This document shows positions 8,982 to 17,916 of a stretch of 64,000 nt of DNA, piece by piece. The notes under the pieces were generated by a model. It was not told the DNA's origin and made no database searches. It worked only from the letters and a program-made list of their open reading frames with translations. Within the stretch, counting starts at the first letter, position 1; each line of letters starts with the position of its first letter. A program made the translations under genes and the position numbers. The stretch is from Methanofollis fontis (GTDB lineage Archaea > Halobacteriota > Methanomicrobia > Methanomicrobiales > Methanofollaceae): positions 124,001-188,000 of the forward strand of contig NZ_PGCL01000002.1 in NCBI RefSeq assembly GCF_004297185.1, given 5' to 3'.

Positions 8982-11222
8982 ATGAAAATATTGAACAAAC
9001 GACCTCACATTGGATGGTGCACAATCGCCATTCTGGTCCTGATCATGGCGGCGTTCTGCATCGCTCCGGTAGCAGCGGACGATATCGGCGGGATCCAGAT
9101 GCCAGGCGCTAAGAACTTCGACCTGATCCTCTCCAATGGGCTGACGAAATACTTTAAGTTCGAGGGAGGGGGATTGAACGCCCTTCATATCACCACCGAC
9201 CCCGATGAACCCTACGGGCAGGTGACGACCACCGAGGAGCACTCCGGTGTTTTTTACCTGACCAACACCGGTGGCAGAGGTTTTGACGATGACATGATCC
9301 TGATGATTGCGGTCAACGGAACGATATCTGACGATTTTGCCGTACACATCAGGGCGAGCGGCTACCGCTGGACTCCGACGCCGGTCCTGAACCAGCCTCC
9401 AACAACCGATGAGATCGAATATATCGACGGGAGTTACGAAGGAACGATCACCAGGAGCGACTTTGCATACCGAGCGCAGACCTGGAAACCGGCAGGGGAC
9501 AACGCCCCGGGGAACTATCCTCTCTATTATGGACAGGACATGTCGGACACCTCCAATACGTTCCAGCTGGTGTTTGTGGACCTGAACACTGGCAACCTCG
9601 GTGCAAACGCCATGATCCCGGAGATGATCGACAACGGAGCGGTGAAGATCGAATACGAGATCGAAAACCTCCACGGGCTTGCATCCTTCAGCACCTATGG
9701 GTGGTGCAACCAGTCCAATCAGGGTCAGGGGATCTCCTGGACAAACCGTCTGTCCGGGGCGGGCAGCAGTGGTTATGCCGTGATGGGGGTTCCGGAATCC
9801 CCCGGGGATTTTTCCACCGGGGGTTCGGGCGGCACCACCGAGTCCGGATATCTCGGTCAGGAGAACAGTGCCGGATCGCCGTCGACCCTCAATGGCAGCG
9901 TCTCCCTGCTTCCGATCGCCGGGACGGTGGCCCCCCTCGAAGCCGGCAGTGCCGCACCCCTCCCTCTCCCGGCGACAGACGTGAACGGGACGGTGCGGGA
10001 GGCGACCCTCTACCTCTTTCTCTCCCATTCACAGCAGAAAGGGACCGGATATGGGACCGAACCATCTTTTTCGGTTTCAATCGGCGGCGTGGACCTTTCG
10101 CCCGAACGGACCCTGACCGACCGTGAGGGAGGGGACCATGCCCCGCTCTCCGCCACCCTTATCTATAAGACCGATCCGGCATCGATCGCAAGCGGCGGCA
10201 CCAACCTCATGGTCCGGAACACCGGGAGCGGCGATGCTGTCTTCACCTGTGATGGCGGCGCCCTTCTGCTCACTGTCGAAGACCCTGCGCTTCCGTCCAT
10301 CACCTATGCTGTTGCAGAATGCTGCGATGCCATCGGTGTGGACATCGCCGGAGGCGTCTTCGAGGGGGATGCAGTGACGCGGGTGTTCTTTGATGGTCCT
10401 GGCGATATGGACCGGATCAGTGACAGCCGCCTGCAGGTGATCAGCACCGCCGGGACAGATCACGATGCCTCCGCCGACACCATCGGCTTCAATGACCGCG
10501 AGTGGAGCGGCGTCTTCGTGCGACAGGGGGCGGTCATGAGTGCAGAACACCTGATCGCCGATGCCGTCTTCCCCACCTCGAACGCCGCATCGGCGGCTAC
10601 CGACGCCGGACCGGAGGCAGCGTTTGTCACCCGTCTCTTCCTCCTGGTCTATGCCGGCGGGGAGATGGACATATCTGAAACTGGTTCAGATTGGGGCGGA
10701 GAGGCAAGTGCACGTTCCTATCTCGTCGAAGACGCCGTGATCTCCAAGATCACGGTCCGATCCGCACCTGGTGGTGCACCGGCCAGCGTCAGTGTCGGGG
10801 GCACGGAACGTCCCGCGGGGGTGCCGGCGGCGGAAGGGACGGTGTATGCCTACAGGATGCTGAACCTGAATGGCGGATCCTCCGCCCCTCTGGATATGAC
10901 CGTCCGGTTTTATGTCCCCGCATCGTGGCTCTCGGAACAGGGGATCGATGCAGATGGAATATCCTTGCAGGAATACCGGGACGGGGCATGGCATTCCCTC
11001 AGGACAGAGCACCTCGGTCATGCGGACGGAGAGGAGGAGTATCTGGCCGACGCCGTCACCGCCTCCCTGCTGGCCATCGGTTCTGTCGCATCGGGGGGTT
11101 CGATCGGGGGGACAGCAACCGCAACGCCGCTCCCCGTAGATACGGACGTTCAGCAGTCTCCTATGGGTGTGATGGTGGCGCTCGGCGCCTGTGCTATCCT
11201 GATCCTGGCGAAACGACGCTGA
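8982..11222 (+). CDS. secreted surface protein with N-terminal surface domain and DUF3344-like region (746 aa)
   Basis: This is a cell-surface protein of unknown function. It has a signal peptide (about 1-35, ending PVAADD), one copy of the surface domain shared with its neighbours (about 40-275, with GGGLNALHITTDP and AVNGTI), and a DUF3344-like beta-rich region (about 320-560). A degenerate PGF-pre-PGF-like segment follows (about 575-715; VRFYVPASWLSEQG) and a terminal hydrophobic helix ending AKRR preceded by QQSP. The start at ATG 8982 rests on AGGAGAT just upstream; the in-frame TTG 8946 and ATG 8964 lack this spacing. Domain order resembles a shortened version of the two flanking giant proteins, so the three are probably paralogues by domain accretion (inference). 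Confidence 0.75.
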   Translation: MKILNKRPHIGWCTIAILVLIMAAFCIAPVAADDIGGIQMPGAKNFDLILSNGLTKYFKFEGGGLNALHITTDPDEPYGQVTTTEEHSGVFYLTNTGGRGFDDDMILMIAVNGTISDDFAVHIRASGYRWTPTPVLNQPPTTDEIEYIDGSYEGTITRSDFAYRAQTWKPAGDNAPGNYPLYYGQDMSDTSNTFQLVFVDLNTGNLGANAMIPEMIDNGAVKIEYEIENLHGLASFSTYGWCNQSNQGQGISWTNRLSGAGSSGYAVMGVPESPGDFSTGGSGGTTESGYLGQENSAGSPSTLNGSVSLLPIAGTVAPLEAGSAAPLPLPATDVNGTVREATLYLFLSHSQQKGTGYGTEPSFSVSIGGVDLSPERTLTDREGGDHAPLSATLIYKTDPASIASGGTNLMVRNTGSGDAVFTCDGGALLLTVEDPALPSITYAVAECCDAIGVDIAGGVFEGDAVTRVFFDGPGDMDRISDSRLQVISTAGTDHDASADTIGFNDREWSGVFVRQGAVMSAEHLIADAVFPTSNAASAATDAGPEAAFVTRLFLLVYAGGEMDISETGSDWGGEASARSYLVEDAVISKITVRSAPGGAPASVSVGGTERPAGVPAAEGTVYAYRMLNLNGGSSAPLDMTVRFYVPASWLSEQGIDADGISLQEYRDGAWHSLRTEHLGHADGEEEYLADAVTASLLAIGSVASGGSIGGTATATPLPVDTDVQQSPMGVMVALGACAILILAKRR

Positions 11223-11537
11223 TCGCTTTTTTCTGGATGCCATACCCGCGGATGGGTGGGGGTGGCAGACCTCATTTCTTCATTTTCTGTTGAAATTACC
11301 CTCCAGAATCCTCCGATTTCCCGGGTTGGCCAGAGTTCCTGTAAAATATTTATTATTAACTGCTCGACAAATGAGTAAATGTAAAATAAACTCGCTTACT
11401 TTTGTCGATTAACCAAACATTCTTATAGCGTCCTGAAGATAATACAATCCTGTTATCGATCGGGGCCAGTTTAACGGTGTTTATTGACTTTCTCGGTCCG
11501 GATCGTGCTTTTCAATCTCACTGACAGGTGACGCATG
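11223..11537 (+). promoter_or_regulatory. intergenic promoter region of the third surface protein
   Basis: No gene is seen here. The first part has a T-run after the stop (CGCTTTTTTCTGG). The 11340-11460 part is AT-rich with TATA-like elements (for example AAAATATTTATTATTA at about 11343-11358 and TTCTTATAGCG at about 11422). It ends in AGGTGA at 11526-11531, six bases before ATG 11538. This supports independent transcription of the next gene. Confidence 0.4.
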
Positions 11538-14500
11538 ATGAAAATAACCACACCCACCAGGGACGCCGGTGCAGGAGGGGTGGTGGCAGTTTTTGCCGCC
11601 CTTCTGCTGCTGATGGTCTGCACCATCGCACCGGTGTCTGCGGCGGAGCTTCCTGATGAAGATGTCATCTTCATCGAGGTCGCAAACCCGCCGGTACAGT
11701 ATGACTCCCCATTAAACGGCACATATATGATTTATTTTGCCGGGGGAGGCCTGAACGCACTCCATATCACCACCAACACCTCGGAATCTTTCGGGCAGGT
11801 CACCACCACGGATGAGCAGTCCGGCACCTTCTATGTCGCCGACACCGGCGGCAAGGGCGGGTCGCAGGACATCCTCCTGATGATCGCCGTGAACGGCACG
11901 ATTCCGGATGATTTCTCGGTGGAGATCAATGCAAGCGGTTACACCTGGGGCGAGATCATCGATTCCGATTATCACACCCTCACCGACGGTGACATCACCT
12001 ACGAAACCGGTGCGGTGGACCTGACCCTCACAAAGGACAACTTCACCTACGGTCCGCAGACCTGGAAGCCATACAAGGCCGGAGAACCCCTCCCTGTCCA
12101 TTATGGGCAGGACATGAGCGATGCCGACAACACCTTCCAGCTCCTGTTTGCCGACCTCCATGTGGGCGCTCTCAACCCGGCGAAGATCGATGCGATCGAC
12201 TCCCTGACCGATAATGGTCTGGCCAGAATCGAGTATTCGATCAGCAACCTGGGTGATGGCGAGATCGTTGCCTTCAATGCATACTCCTACCGTCTCTCCG
12301 CGGATTATACAGAGTTCCCGATCAAGGGCGGCAGCGGATGGACAAACGATGTTTCCGCCGCCAGCTCAAAGCCGAGCGGGTATGTCGTGAGTGCACCTGA
12401 GACCGACGTTCTCTTCAACGGCACGGTCAGTCTCGGTGAGGGGAATGTGACCGTGACCTCCTCACAGGGTAATGACTACTCGATCCCGGTGCGTACCCCT
12501 CTCGGAGCCCTTGACACGGTCGCGGATTGTGAAGGCTTCTCCTATGCGGTCTCCGACAAGAAATGGGACAGTATGGGCATCCTGCTCCTTGACGACATCG
12601 GTGCCTATCCCTATGTGAAGGGCGGGAACAGCTGGGTCTGCTACGTCAACGGCAACCTGCTCGACGACTACGGCAACCCGACCACGGAGGGCCTGAACGT
12701 CTATGCCCTTCAGGACGGGGATGTGGTTGACTACTACTATGGCGCCGACGGCGTGACGGCTGAGACGGCCGAAGCGGCGGTTCACATCGTCGTATCCACC
12801 AGTTCTGGACCCGATGTGCTCTACTCTGGAGTTCTCCCTCTCCCCGAAGGTAACGTGACCGTGACCTCCTCACAGGGTAATGACTACTCGATCCCGGTGC
12901 GTACCCCTCTCGGAGCCCTTGACGCCGCCGCACAGGCCGGCAATTTCACCTATGCGGTCACCGACAAGAAATGGGACAGCATGGGCATCCTGCTCCTTGA
13001 CGACATCGGTGCCTATCCCTATGTGAAGGGCGGGAACAGCTGGGTCTGCTACGTCAACGGCAACCTGCTCGACGACTACAGCAACCCGACCACCGAGGGC
13101 CTGAACGTCTATGCCCTTCAGGACGGAGATAAAATCGTCTATTGCTATGGTCCAGACGGCGTCACCGCCGAAACGGCCGAGGCGACCGTTGAGATCACCG
13201 CCAGTCTGACCGCTGCCGAGATCATCTACAGCGGCGAGCTCACTATCGGGGACGGCAATGTGACTGTGACCTCTACCGAGGGCAGCGACTATTCTATCCC
13301 GGTGCGCACGCCGCTCGGTGTTCTCGACACTGCCTCTACGGCAGGTAACTTCACCTATGCGGTCACCGACAAGAAGTGGGACAGCATGGGCATCCTGCTC
13401 CTCAACGACATCGGGGCATACCCCTATGTGAAGGGCGGGAACAGCTGGGTCTGCTACGTCAACGGCAACCTGCTCGACGACTACGGCAACCCGTCCACCG
13501 AGGGCCTGAACGTCTATGCCCTCGTAAACGGCGACAAGGTGGCCTATTATTACGGTGCTGACACTGCGAACGCCACCACTGCTGAGGCTGCCGTGCTGAT
13601 CACGGTCAAGACCGGAGCCGCACCCGGGGACTGGACCCTCGAGATGGGCGGGGCACAGAATGTCACGGTTACAAAGGCCTATTTCGAGAGTGGCATCACC
13701 TGCGGCCATGGCGCCTCATGGACCGACCCCGAAAATTCCGCGGTCTGGGAGGGCATGCCCCTCTGGTACCTCGTCGGCATGGTCGATGATGTCGAGTCCG
13801 GCGGCCATTACACCTTCAATGACGCCCTTGCAGCCGAGGGTTATTCGGTGAAGGTCACATCCAGCGACGGCTACTCGGTCAATATCCCGAGTGCCGAGAT
13901 GGCCCGCAACAATGGTTTCATTCTGGCAAACACCCTGAATGGATCGGTGCTGCCGGAGACGATCGGTGACAAGAACAAACCCTGCTGGCCGCTCCAGATC
14001 AAGGGGGCGAACGCCAGTGCCGGTCAGCTCGTCGGCGGCATCGCCTCGATCGAACTCGTCGGGCTGCCCGACCCCTCTGAGGGCTGGACCCTGAAGGTCT
14101 GCGGTGTGGTCAACGACACCATCACCCAGGAGGAGTTCGAGGAGTTCGGCTGCCACGGCGGCGTGAACTATACGGACAACCAGGGCATCGTCTGGACCGG
14201 TGTGCCCCTGTGGTACCTCGTGGGTGTCTCCGACAACCTGGAAACCACCGACCACTGGACCTTCGACGACGCGCTGGCCGCCACCAACTACACCATAAAG
14301 GTGATCGCAAGTGACGGATGGTCGCAGGAGTACGGCAGCGTTCAGGTCGCCGAGAGCAACGGCTACATCCTGGCGAACCTGATGGACGGTCAGCCGATCC
14401 CGGAGACCGACAGTTCGTACCCGCTCAAGCTCGTCGGTGACGACGTTCCCAAGAAGGTGAAGTCCGTCGCCGAGATCGACCTCGTCAACCTGATCCCGGC

Positions 14501-17078
14501 GCCCCCGGTAGAGGGCGAATGGAATCTCCAGCTGCTCGGGAAGATCGACTACACCTGCACCGAGGCCTTCTTCGAGGAGGCAGTCGCCTGTCCGCACCAC
14601 ACCGTGACCTGGACGAACCAGGAGACCGGTGAGACCTGGGGCGGCATTGCTCTCTGGGAACTCTGCGGCTTTGTGGACGACCGCATCCCCCATGGTTCGG
14701 ACGGATTCAATGATGGCGTAGCGACTGCGGGCTACACGGTGATCGTCACCGCCAGTGACGGCTACTCCAAGGAGTTCAGCAGCAAGGACCTCGCACGGAA
14801 CAACAACTATATCGTTGCAAACACGCTCAACGGAACCCCGCTCTCTCAGGAGGGCAGCAAGGCCCCCTGGCCATTGAGGCTGGTGGGATCGGATGTCTCC
14901 GGCAGCAACAGTGTCGGCGCCATCGCCTCGATCGAACTGACCGACTTCCAGAAGCCGACCGAGATCCCGACGATCCATGTCGTCAGCTATGATGCCGACG
15001 GCACCACGATCATCGACGAGATCACCGTCGACTACACCTGGATGGAGGAGAACCTCCCGGTCTACGGCGACGGCGAGACTGTCTATCACTTCCAGGGCCC
15101 GACCTTCGACCCCGATGACCTCTGGAACCCGGCTGAGGACAAAAACGCCATCCCGGGCAAGGTCTTCGGCGCCGTAATGGGCACCTCGATCAAGGACCTC
15201 TGTGACCTCGTCGGCGGCATGTCTGAGGGTACCGAGATTGTTCTCGAGGCGACCGACGGTTACAAGACAAAGATGAACTATACGAACATCTACTCGCCGC
15301 TCGATCGCCAGGGCACGGCCATCCTTGCCTGGTACAAGGCGGATGAGGGCTACATACCCGACTACGCAAACGGCTACCGCCTCTACTTCACCACACCCGA
15401 TACGATCTTTGGCAACGAGGACATGCGTCTCTGTCTCGATGAGGCCTACTGGCACTACTACTGGAACGAAGGCATCCAGTACCCCTCGGCGGCAGGCATC
15501 TCGGCCAGGAACGTTGCAACGGTGAAGATCTATCACCCCGAGAAGGACTGGAGCCTCTCCCTCGAAGGCACCATCTCCACCGATATGAGCAAACACTACT
15601 TCGAGGAGGGCATCGCCTGCGAGGCCAGTCACCGCGCCACCTACACGGACACCAAGGGTCGTGTGTGGGAGGGCATGCCCTTCTGGCGGATCATCGGATG
15701 GGTGGACGACGACAACGAACACTCCGGCGCCGCCTTCAACGACACCATGGCGGCGATGGGCTACACCATCCATGTGATTGCAGGCGACGGCTATGAGCAG
15801 ACCTTCACCAGTCAGGAGATCGCACGGAACAACAACTACATCCTTGCGAACAGCGTCGATGGTCACCACATCGATGCCGAAGACTCGGCATGGCCCCTGA
15901 AGCTGGTCGGCATCAATGTCTCCGGCAACGGTAAGGCGGTCAAGAACGTCGTCAGGATCGCCTTCATCCCGCCGAATGAAGGACAGGAAGAAGTCATCGA
16001 GACCGGAAACATCACGGCAGGGGACGAGAAGGACTTCCCGGTCAGCAACAGCACATTCTCGAACATCACCCTGAAGGCGGCGTCCGACATCAGTGGTGCC
16101 GAGTTCGCCGTCTCGACCGTGGCCAAACCGCCGGCATCGGAGGGCACACCCAACGCAACGGTCTACTCCTATGTGCACGTCGTCTATCCGTCGGCACAGG
16201 AGGCCATCGCTGAGGCGTTGATCACCTTCTCCATTCCGACCGACTGGCTCTCGGCCAACAACATCGGTGTTGGAGATGTGATCCTCTACCGCCGGCACAA
16301 CGATACCTGGACCGAACTCCAGACCACCTACGTCGAGACCCGTGACGGGGCGGCATGGTTCGAGGCAACAACGCCGGGCTTCTCCTACTTCGCCGTCGGC
16401 GGCGTGTCAATCCAGCCGACACCCACACCGACTCCCACTCCGACACCCGTCCCCTCATCGGGCGGCGGCGGCAGTTCCTCGGCCTCCGCAGTCTCGGGTT
16501 CGATCCCGGCAGGCGGATCGATGACCTTCAGCATTACGGACACTTCGATCGCCCGCATCACCGTCGATGCGAAGGACCAGATCTCCGGCATGCTCCTGAC
16601 GGTTCAGAAGGCCGGCCTTCCGACAGGCATGGCGATGCCGGACGGAGAGGTATATGAGATCGAGCAGATCACCGTATATCGTGCTGATTCTGCATCGATT
16701 GCCGGTGCTGAACTCACGTTCGCCGTCGAATCCTCATGGCTGACGGCACACGGTCTGACCACTGCGGACGTCGCACTCATGCATGAGGTCGACGGCGCCT
16801 GGCAGACACTTGAGACCACCTTTGTCGAGGAGCGGGACGGGAAGGCGTACTTCACCGCCAGAACTCCGGGCTTCTCGTACTTTGCCATCGTCGGCGTGAA
16901 GGGTGCCGCAATCCCGGCAGAAACCACCCCGGTTCCGGTGACCACGAGTGCCCCGGCAGCGGAGGCAACCACGGTGCCGGCGACCACGGCACCGGCCACC
17001 ACCCCGGCCCAGAGCCCGGTCTTCTGGGCTCTGCCCTTCATTGCCCTCGGGGCCCTCCTGATCCTCAGGAGAAAATGA
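11538..17078 (+). CDS. giant surface protein with three DUF4430-like and four molybdopterin-fold-like repeats (1846 aa)
   Basis: Domains in order: signal peptide (1-36); surface domain shared with the two genes upstream (~38-290); three tandem DUF4430/transcobalamin-C-like domains (~293-695; each with KKWDSMGILLL and GGNSWVCYVNG); three ~145-residue domains that look like the sulfite-oxidase molybdopterin-binding fold (~697-1140; WEGMPLWYLVG, DGYS, ARNN); one ~190-residue domain of the type in the downstream small proteins (~1143-1335; NLPVYGDG, DLCDLVGGM); a fourth molybdopterin-fold-like domain (~1338-1485); two PGF-pre-PGF domains; a PT-rich linker and a terminal hydrophobic anchor after AQSP. 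AGGTGA fits ATG 11538 better than ATG 11535. Each molybdopterin-like repeat keeps a Cys close to a His near its start. Whether it binds a cofactor is unknown. Confidence 0.8.
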   Translation: MKITTPTRDAGAGGVVAVFAALLLLMVCTIAPVSAAELPDEDVIFIEVANPPVQYDSPLNGTYMIYFAGGGLNALHITTNTSESFGQVTTTDEQSGTFYVADTGGKGGSQDILLMIAVNGTIPDDFSVEINASGYTWGEIIDSDYHTLTDGDITYETGAVDLTLTKDNFTYGPQTWKPYKAGEPLPVHYGQDMSDADNTFQLLFADLHVGALNPAKIDAIDSLTDNGLARIEYSISNLGDGEIVAFNAYSYRLSADYTEFPIKGGSGWTNDVSAASSKPSGYVVSAPETDVLFNGTVSLGEGNVTVTSSQGNDYSIPVRTPLGALDTVADCEGFSYAVSDKKWDSMGILLLDDIGAYPYVKGGNSWVCYVNGNLLDDYGNPTTEGLNVYALQDGDVVDYYYGADGVTAETAEAAVHIVVSTSSGPDVLYSGVLPLPEGNVTVTSSQGNDYSIPVRTPLGALDAAAQAGNFTYAVTDKKWDSMGILLLDDIGAYPYVKGGNSWVCYVNGNLLDDYSNPTTEGLNVYALQDGDKIVYCYGPDGVTAETAEATVEITASLTAAEIIYSGELTIGDGNVTVTSTEGSDYSIPVRTPLGVLDTASTAGNFTYAVTDKKWDSMGILLLNDIGAYPYVKGGNSWVCYVNGNLLDDYGNPSTEGLNVYALVNGDKVAYYYGADTANATTAEAAVLITVKTGAAPGDWTLEMGGAQNVTVTKAYFESGITCGHGASWTDPENSAVWEGMPLWYLVGMVDDVESGGHYTFNDALAAEGYSVKVTSSDGYSVNIPSAEMARNNGFILANTLNGSVLPETIGDKNKPCWPLQIKGANASAGQLVGGIASIELVGLPDPSEGWTLKVCGVVNDTITQEEFEEFGCHGGVNYTDNQGIVWTGVPLWYLVGVSDNLETTDHWTFDDALAATNYTIKVIASDGWSQEYGSVQVAESNGYILANLMDGQPIPETDSSYPLKLVGDDVPKKVKSVAEIDLVNLIPAPPVEGEWNLQLLGKIDYTCTEAFFEEAVACPHHTVTWTNQETGETWGGIALWELCGFVDDRIPHGSDGFNDGVATAGYTVIVTASDGYSKEFSSKDLARNNNYIVANTLNGTPLSQEGSKAPWPLRLVGSDVSGSNSVGAIASIELTDFQKPTEIPTIHVVSYDADGTTIIDEITVDYTWMEENLPVYGDGETVYHFQGPTFDPDDLWNPAEDKNAIPGKVFGAVMGTSIKDLCDLVGGMSEGTEIVLEATDGYKTKMNYTNIYSPLDRQGTAILAWYKADEGYIPDYANGYRLYFTTPDTIFGNEDMRLCLDEAYWHYYWNEGIQYPSAAGISARNVATVKIYHPEKDWSLSLEGTISTDMSKHYFEEGIACEASHRATYTDTKGRVWEGMPFWRIIGWVDDDNEHSGAAFNDTMAAMGYTIHVIAGDGYEQTFTSQEIARNNNYILANSVDGHHIDAEDSAWPLKLVGINVSGNGKAVKNVVRIAFIPPNEGQEEVIETGNITAGDEKDFPVSNSTFSNITLKAASDISGAEFAVSTVAKPPASEGTPNATVYSYVHVVYPSAQEAIAEALITFSIPTDWLSANNIGVGDVILYRRHNDTWTELQTTYVETRDGAAWFEATTPGFSYFAVGGVSIQPTPTPTPTPTPVPSSGGGGSSSASAVSGSIPAGGSMTFSITDTSIARITVDAKDQISGMLLTVQKAGLPTGMAMPDGEVYEIEQITVYRADSASIAGAELTFAVESSWLTAHGLTTADVALMHEVDGAWQTLETTFVEERDGKAYFTARTPGFSYFAIVGVKGAAIPAETTPVPVTTSAPAAEATTVPATTAPATTPAQSPVFWALPFIALGALLILRRK
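12409..13620 (+). repeat. three tandem DUF4430-like repeats, period 408 and 405 bp
   Basis: The motif GNDYSIPVRTPLG recurs at 408-base and then 405-base spacing (GSDYS in the third copy). Copies one and two are close to identical at DNA level over long stretches; copy three has diverged more. Each unit is about 136 codons and in frame, encoding one domain. Confidence 0.85.
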
Positions 17079-17111
17079 ACACACCATTTTTTTTGCTCTG
17101 AGCGTGACGCC

Positions 17112-17909
17112 ATGAGACAGGAACTCCTTTTTGTTGCGGTGATTGCTGCACTGGCTCTGGGTGTGATCATATCCCCCGCAGCAGCAACAACCACCGAGGT
17201 GCACATCGTCAGGTATGCACAGGACGGGACGACAATCCTGAACGAGACAACGGTGGACTACCGGTGGATGGAGACGAACCTCCCGGTCCTTGGTGACGGC
17301 ATGACACACTATTATCACCAGGGCCCCACCTTCAACGAATCTGATATCTGGGATGCGGGCGAGTATCAGAACGTGGAAACACGTGATTTCGGGGCGGTGC
17401 AGGGGACATCGCTGAGTGCCCTGTGTGATCTCGTCGGCGGGATGAACGCAGGTGACACCCTGCGCATCACGGCAGAAGACGGGTTCTACAAAAACATCTC
17501 GTACGAGACGGTGTATGGGACGGATCCGCGAAAGGGGACGCCAGGGCTTGCATGGTATGCGGGGGAGGAATCCTTTGAGGGCGATCCCCAGGGCACCGGA
17601 TATGTCCCGGCATATTACAACGGGCTACGCCTGATCTTCTTCGCCGACACCTCCTCCAACCCGTGGGGATGGCATGTCTTCGGCAACACCGATATGCGCG
17701 AGACGCTCCCTGAGGAGGAGTGGCACCTCTACAATGGCAAATGGCCCTCGACCAGCGGCCTATCCGTCAAGACGGTGAGCGACCTGGAGATCATCCCGTC
17801 ATCTGCAGGGAGTGCGGAGGCGCCTGCGACAACACCGGCACAGTCGGCACTCTCTCCAATCGTTATCATCACCGGACTCCTGGCGGTTGCCTGTTGTGCG
17901 AGGAGATGA
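17112..17909 (+). CDS. secreted, membrane-anchored protein with the NLPV-GDG domain (265 aa)
   Basis: First gene of a tight operon running to 24579. A signal peptide (1-25) is followed by one ~190-residue domain (30-225) with LNETTVDYRWME, NLPVLGDG, QGP, LCDLVGGM and FGNTDMR. The same domain occurs inside the giant protein just upstream and in two genes downstream. A Pro/Thr-containing linker and a terminal hydrophobic helix ending CCARR anchor it. The segment around LVGGMNAGD..AEDGF resembles the core of oxidoreductase molybdopterin-binding domains, so the whole domain is probably a distant relative (inference). No catalytic role can be assigned. The gap to the upstream gene contains a T8 run (about 17088-17096), a likely terminator. 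Confidence 0.75.
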   Translation: MRQELLFVAVIAALALGVIISPAAATTTEVHIVRYAQDGTTILNETTVDYRWMETNLPVLGDGMTHYYHQGPTFNESDIWDAGEYQNVETRDFGAVQGTSLSALCDLVGGMNAGDTLRITAEDGFYKNISYETVYGTDPRKGTPGLAWYAGEESFEGDPQGTGYVPAYYNGLRLIFFADTSSNPWGWHVFGNTDMRETLPEEEWHLYNGKWPSTSGLSVKTVSDLEIIPSSAGSAEAPATTPAQSALSPIVIITGLLAVACCARR

Positions 17910-17916
17910 AGCGGTG

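Noticed and set aside
6924-10028. A 1034-codon minus-strand open frame
   Set aside because: It is antisense to two clear surface-protein genes, is rich in Arg/Gly/Asp/Val as shadow frames in GC-rich genes are, has no family motifs, and spans two unrelated genes.
13716-16298. An 860-codon minus-strand open frame
   Set aside because: It mirrors the molybdopterin-like repeats of the plus-strand giant protein and has no ribosome binding site or domain features.
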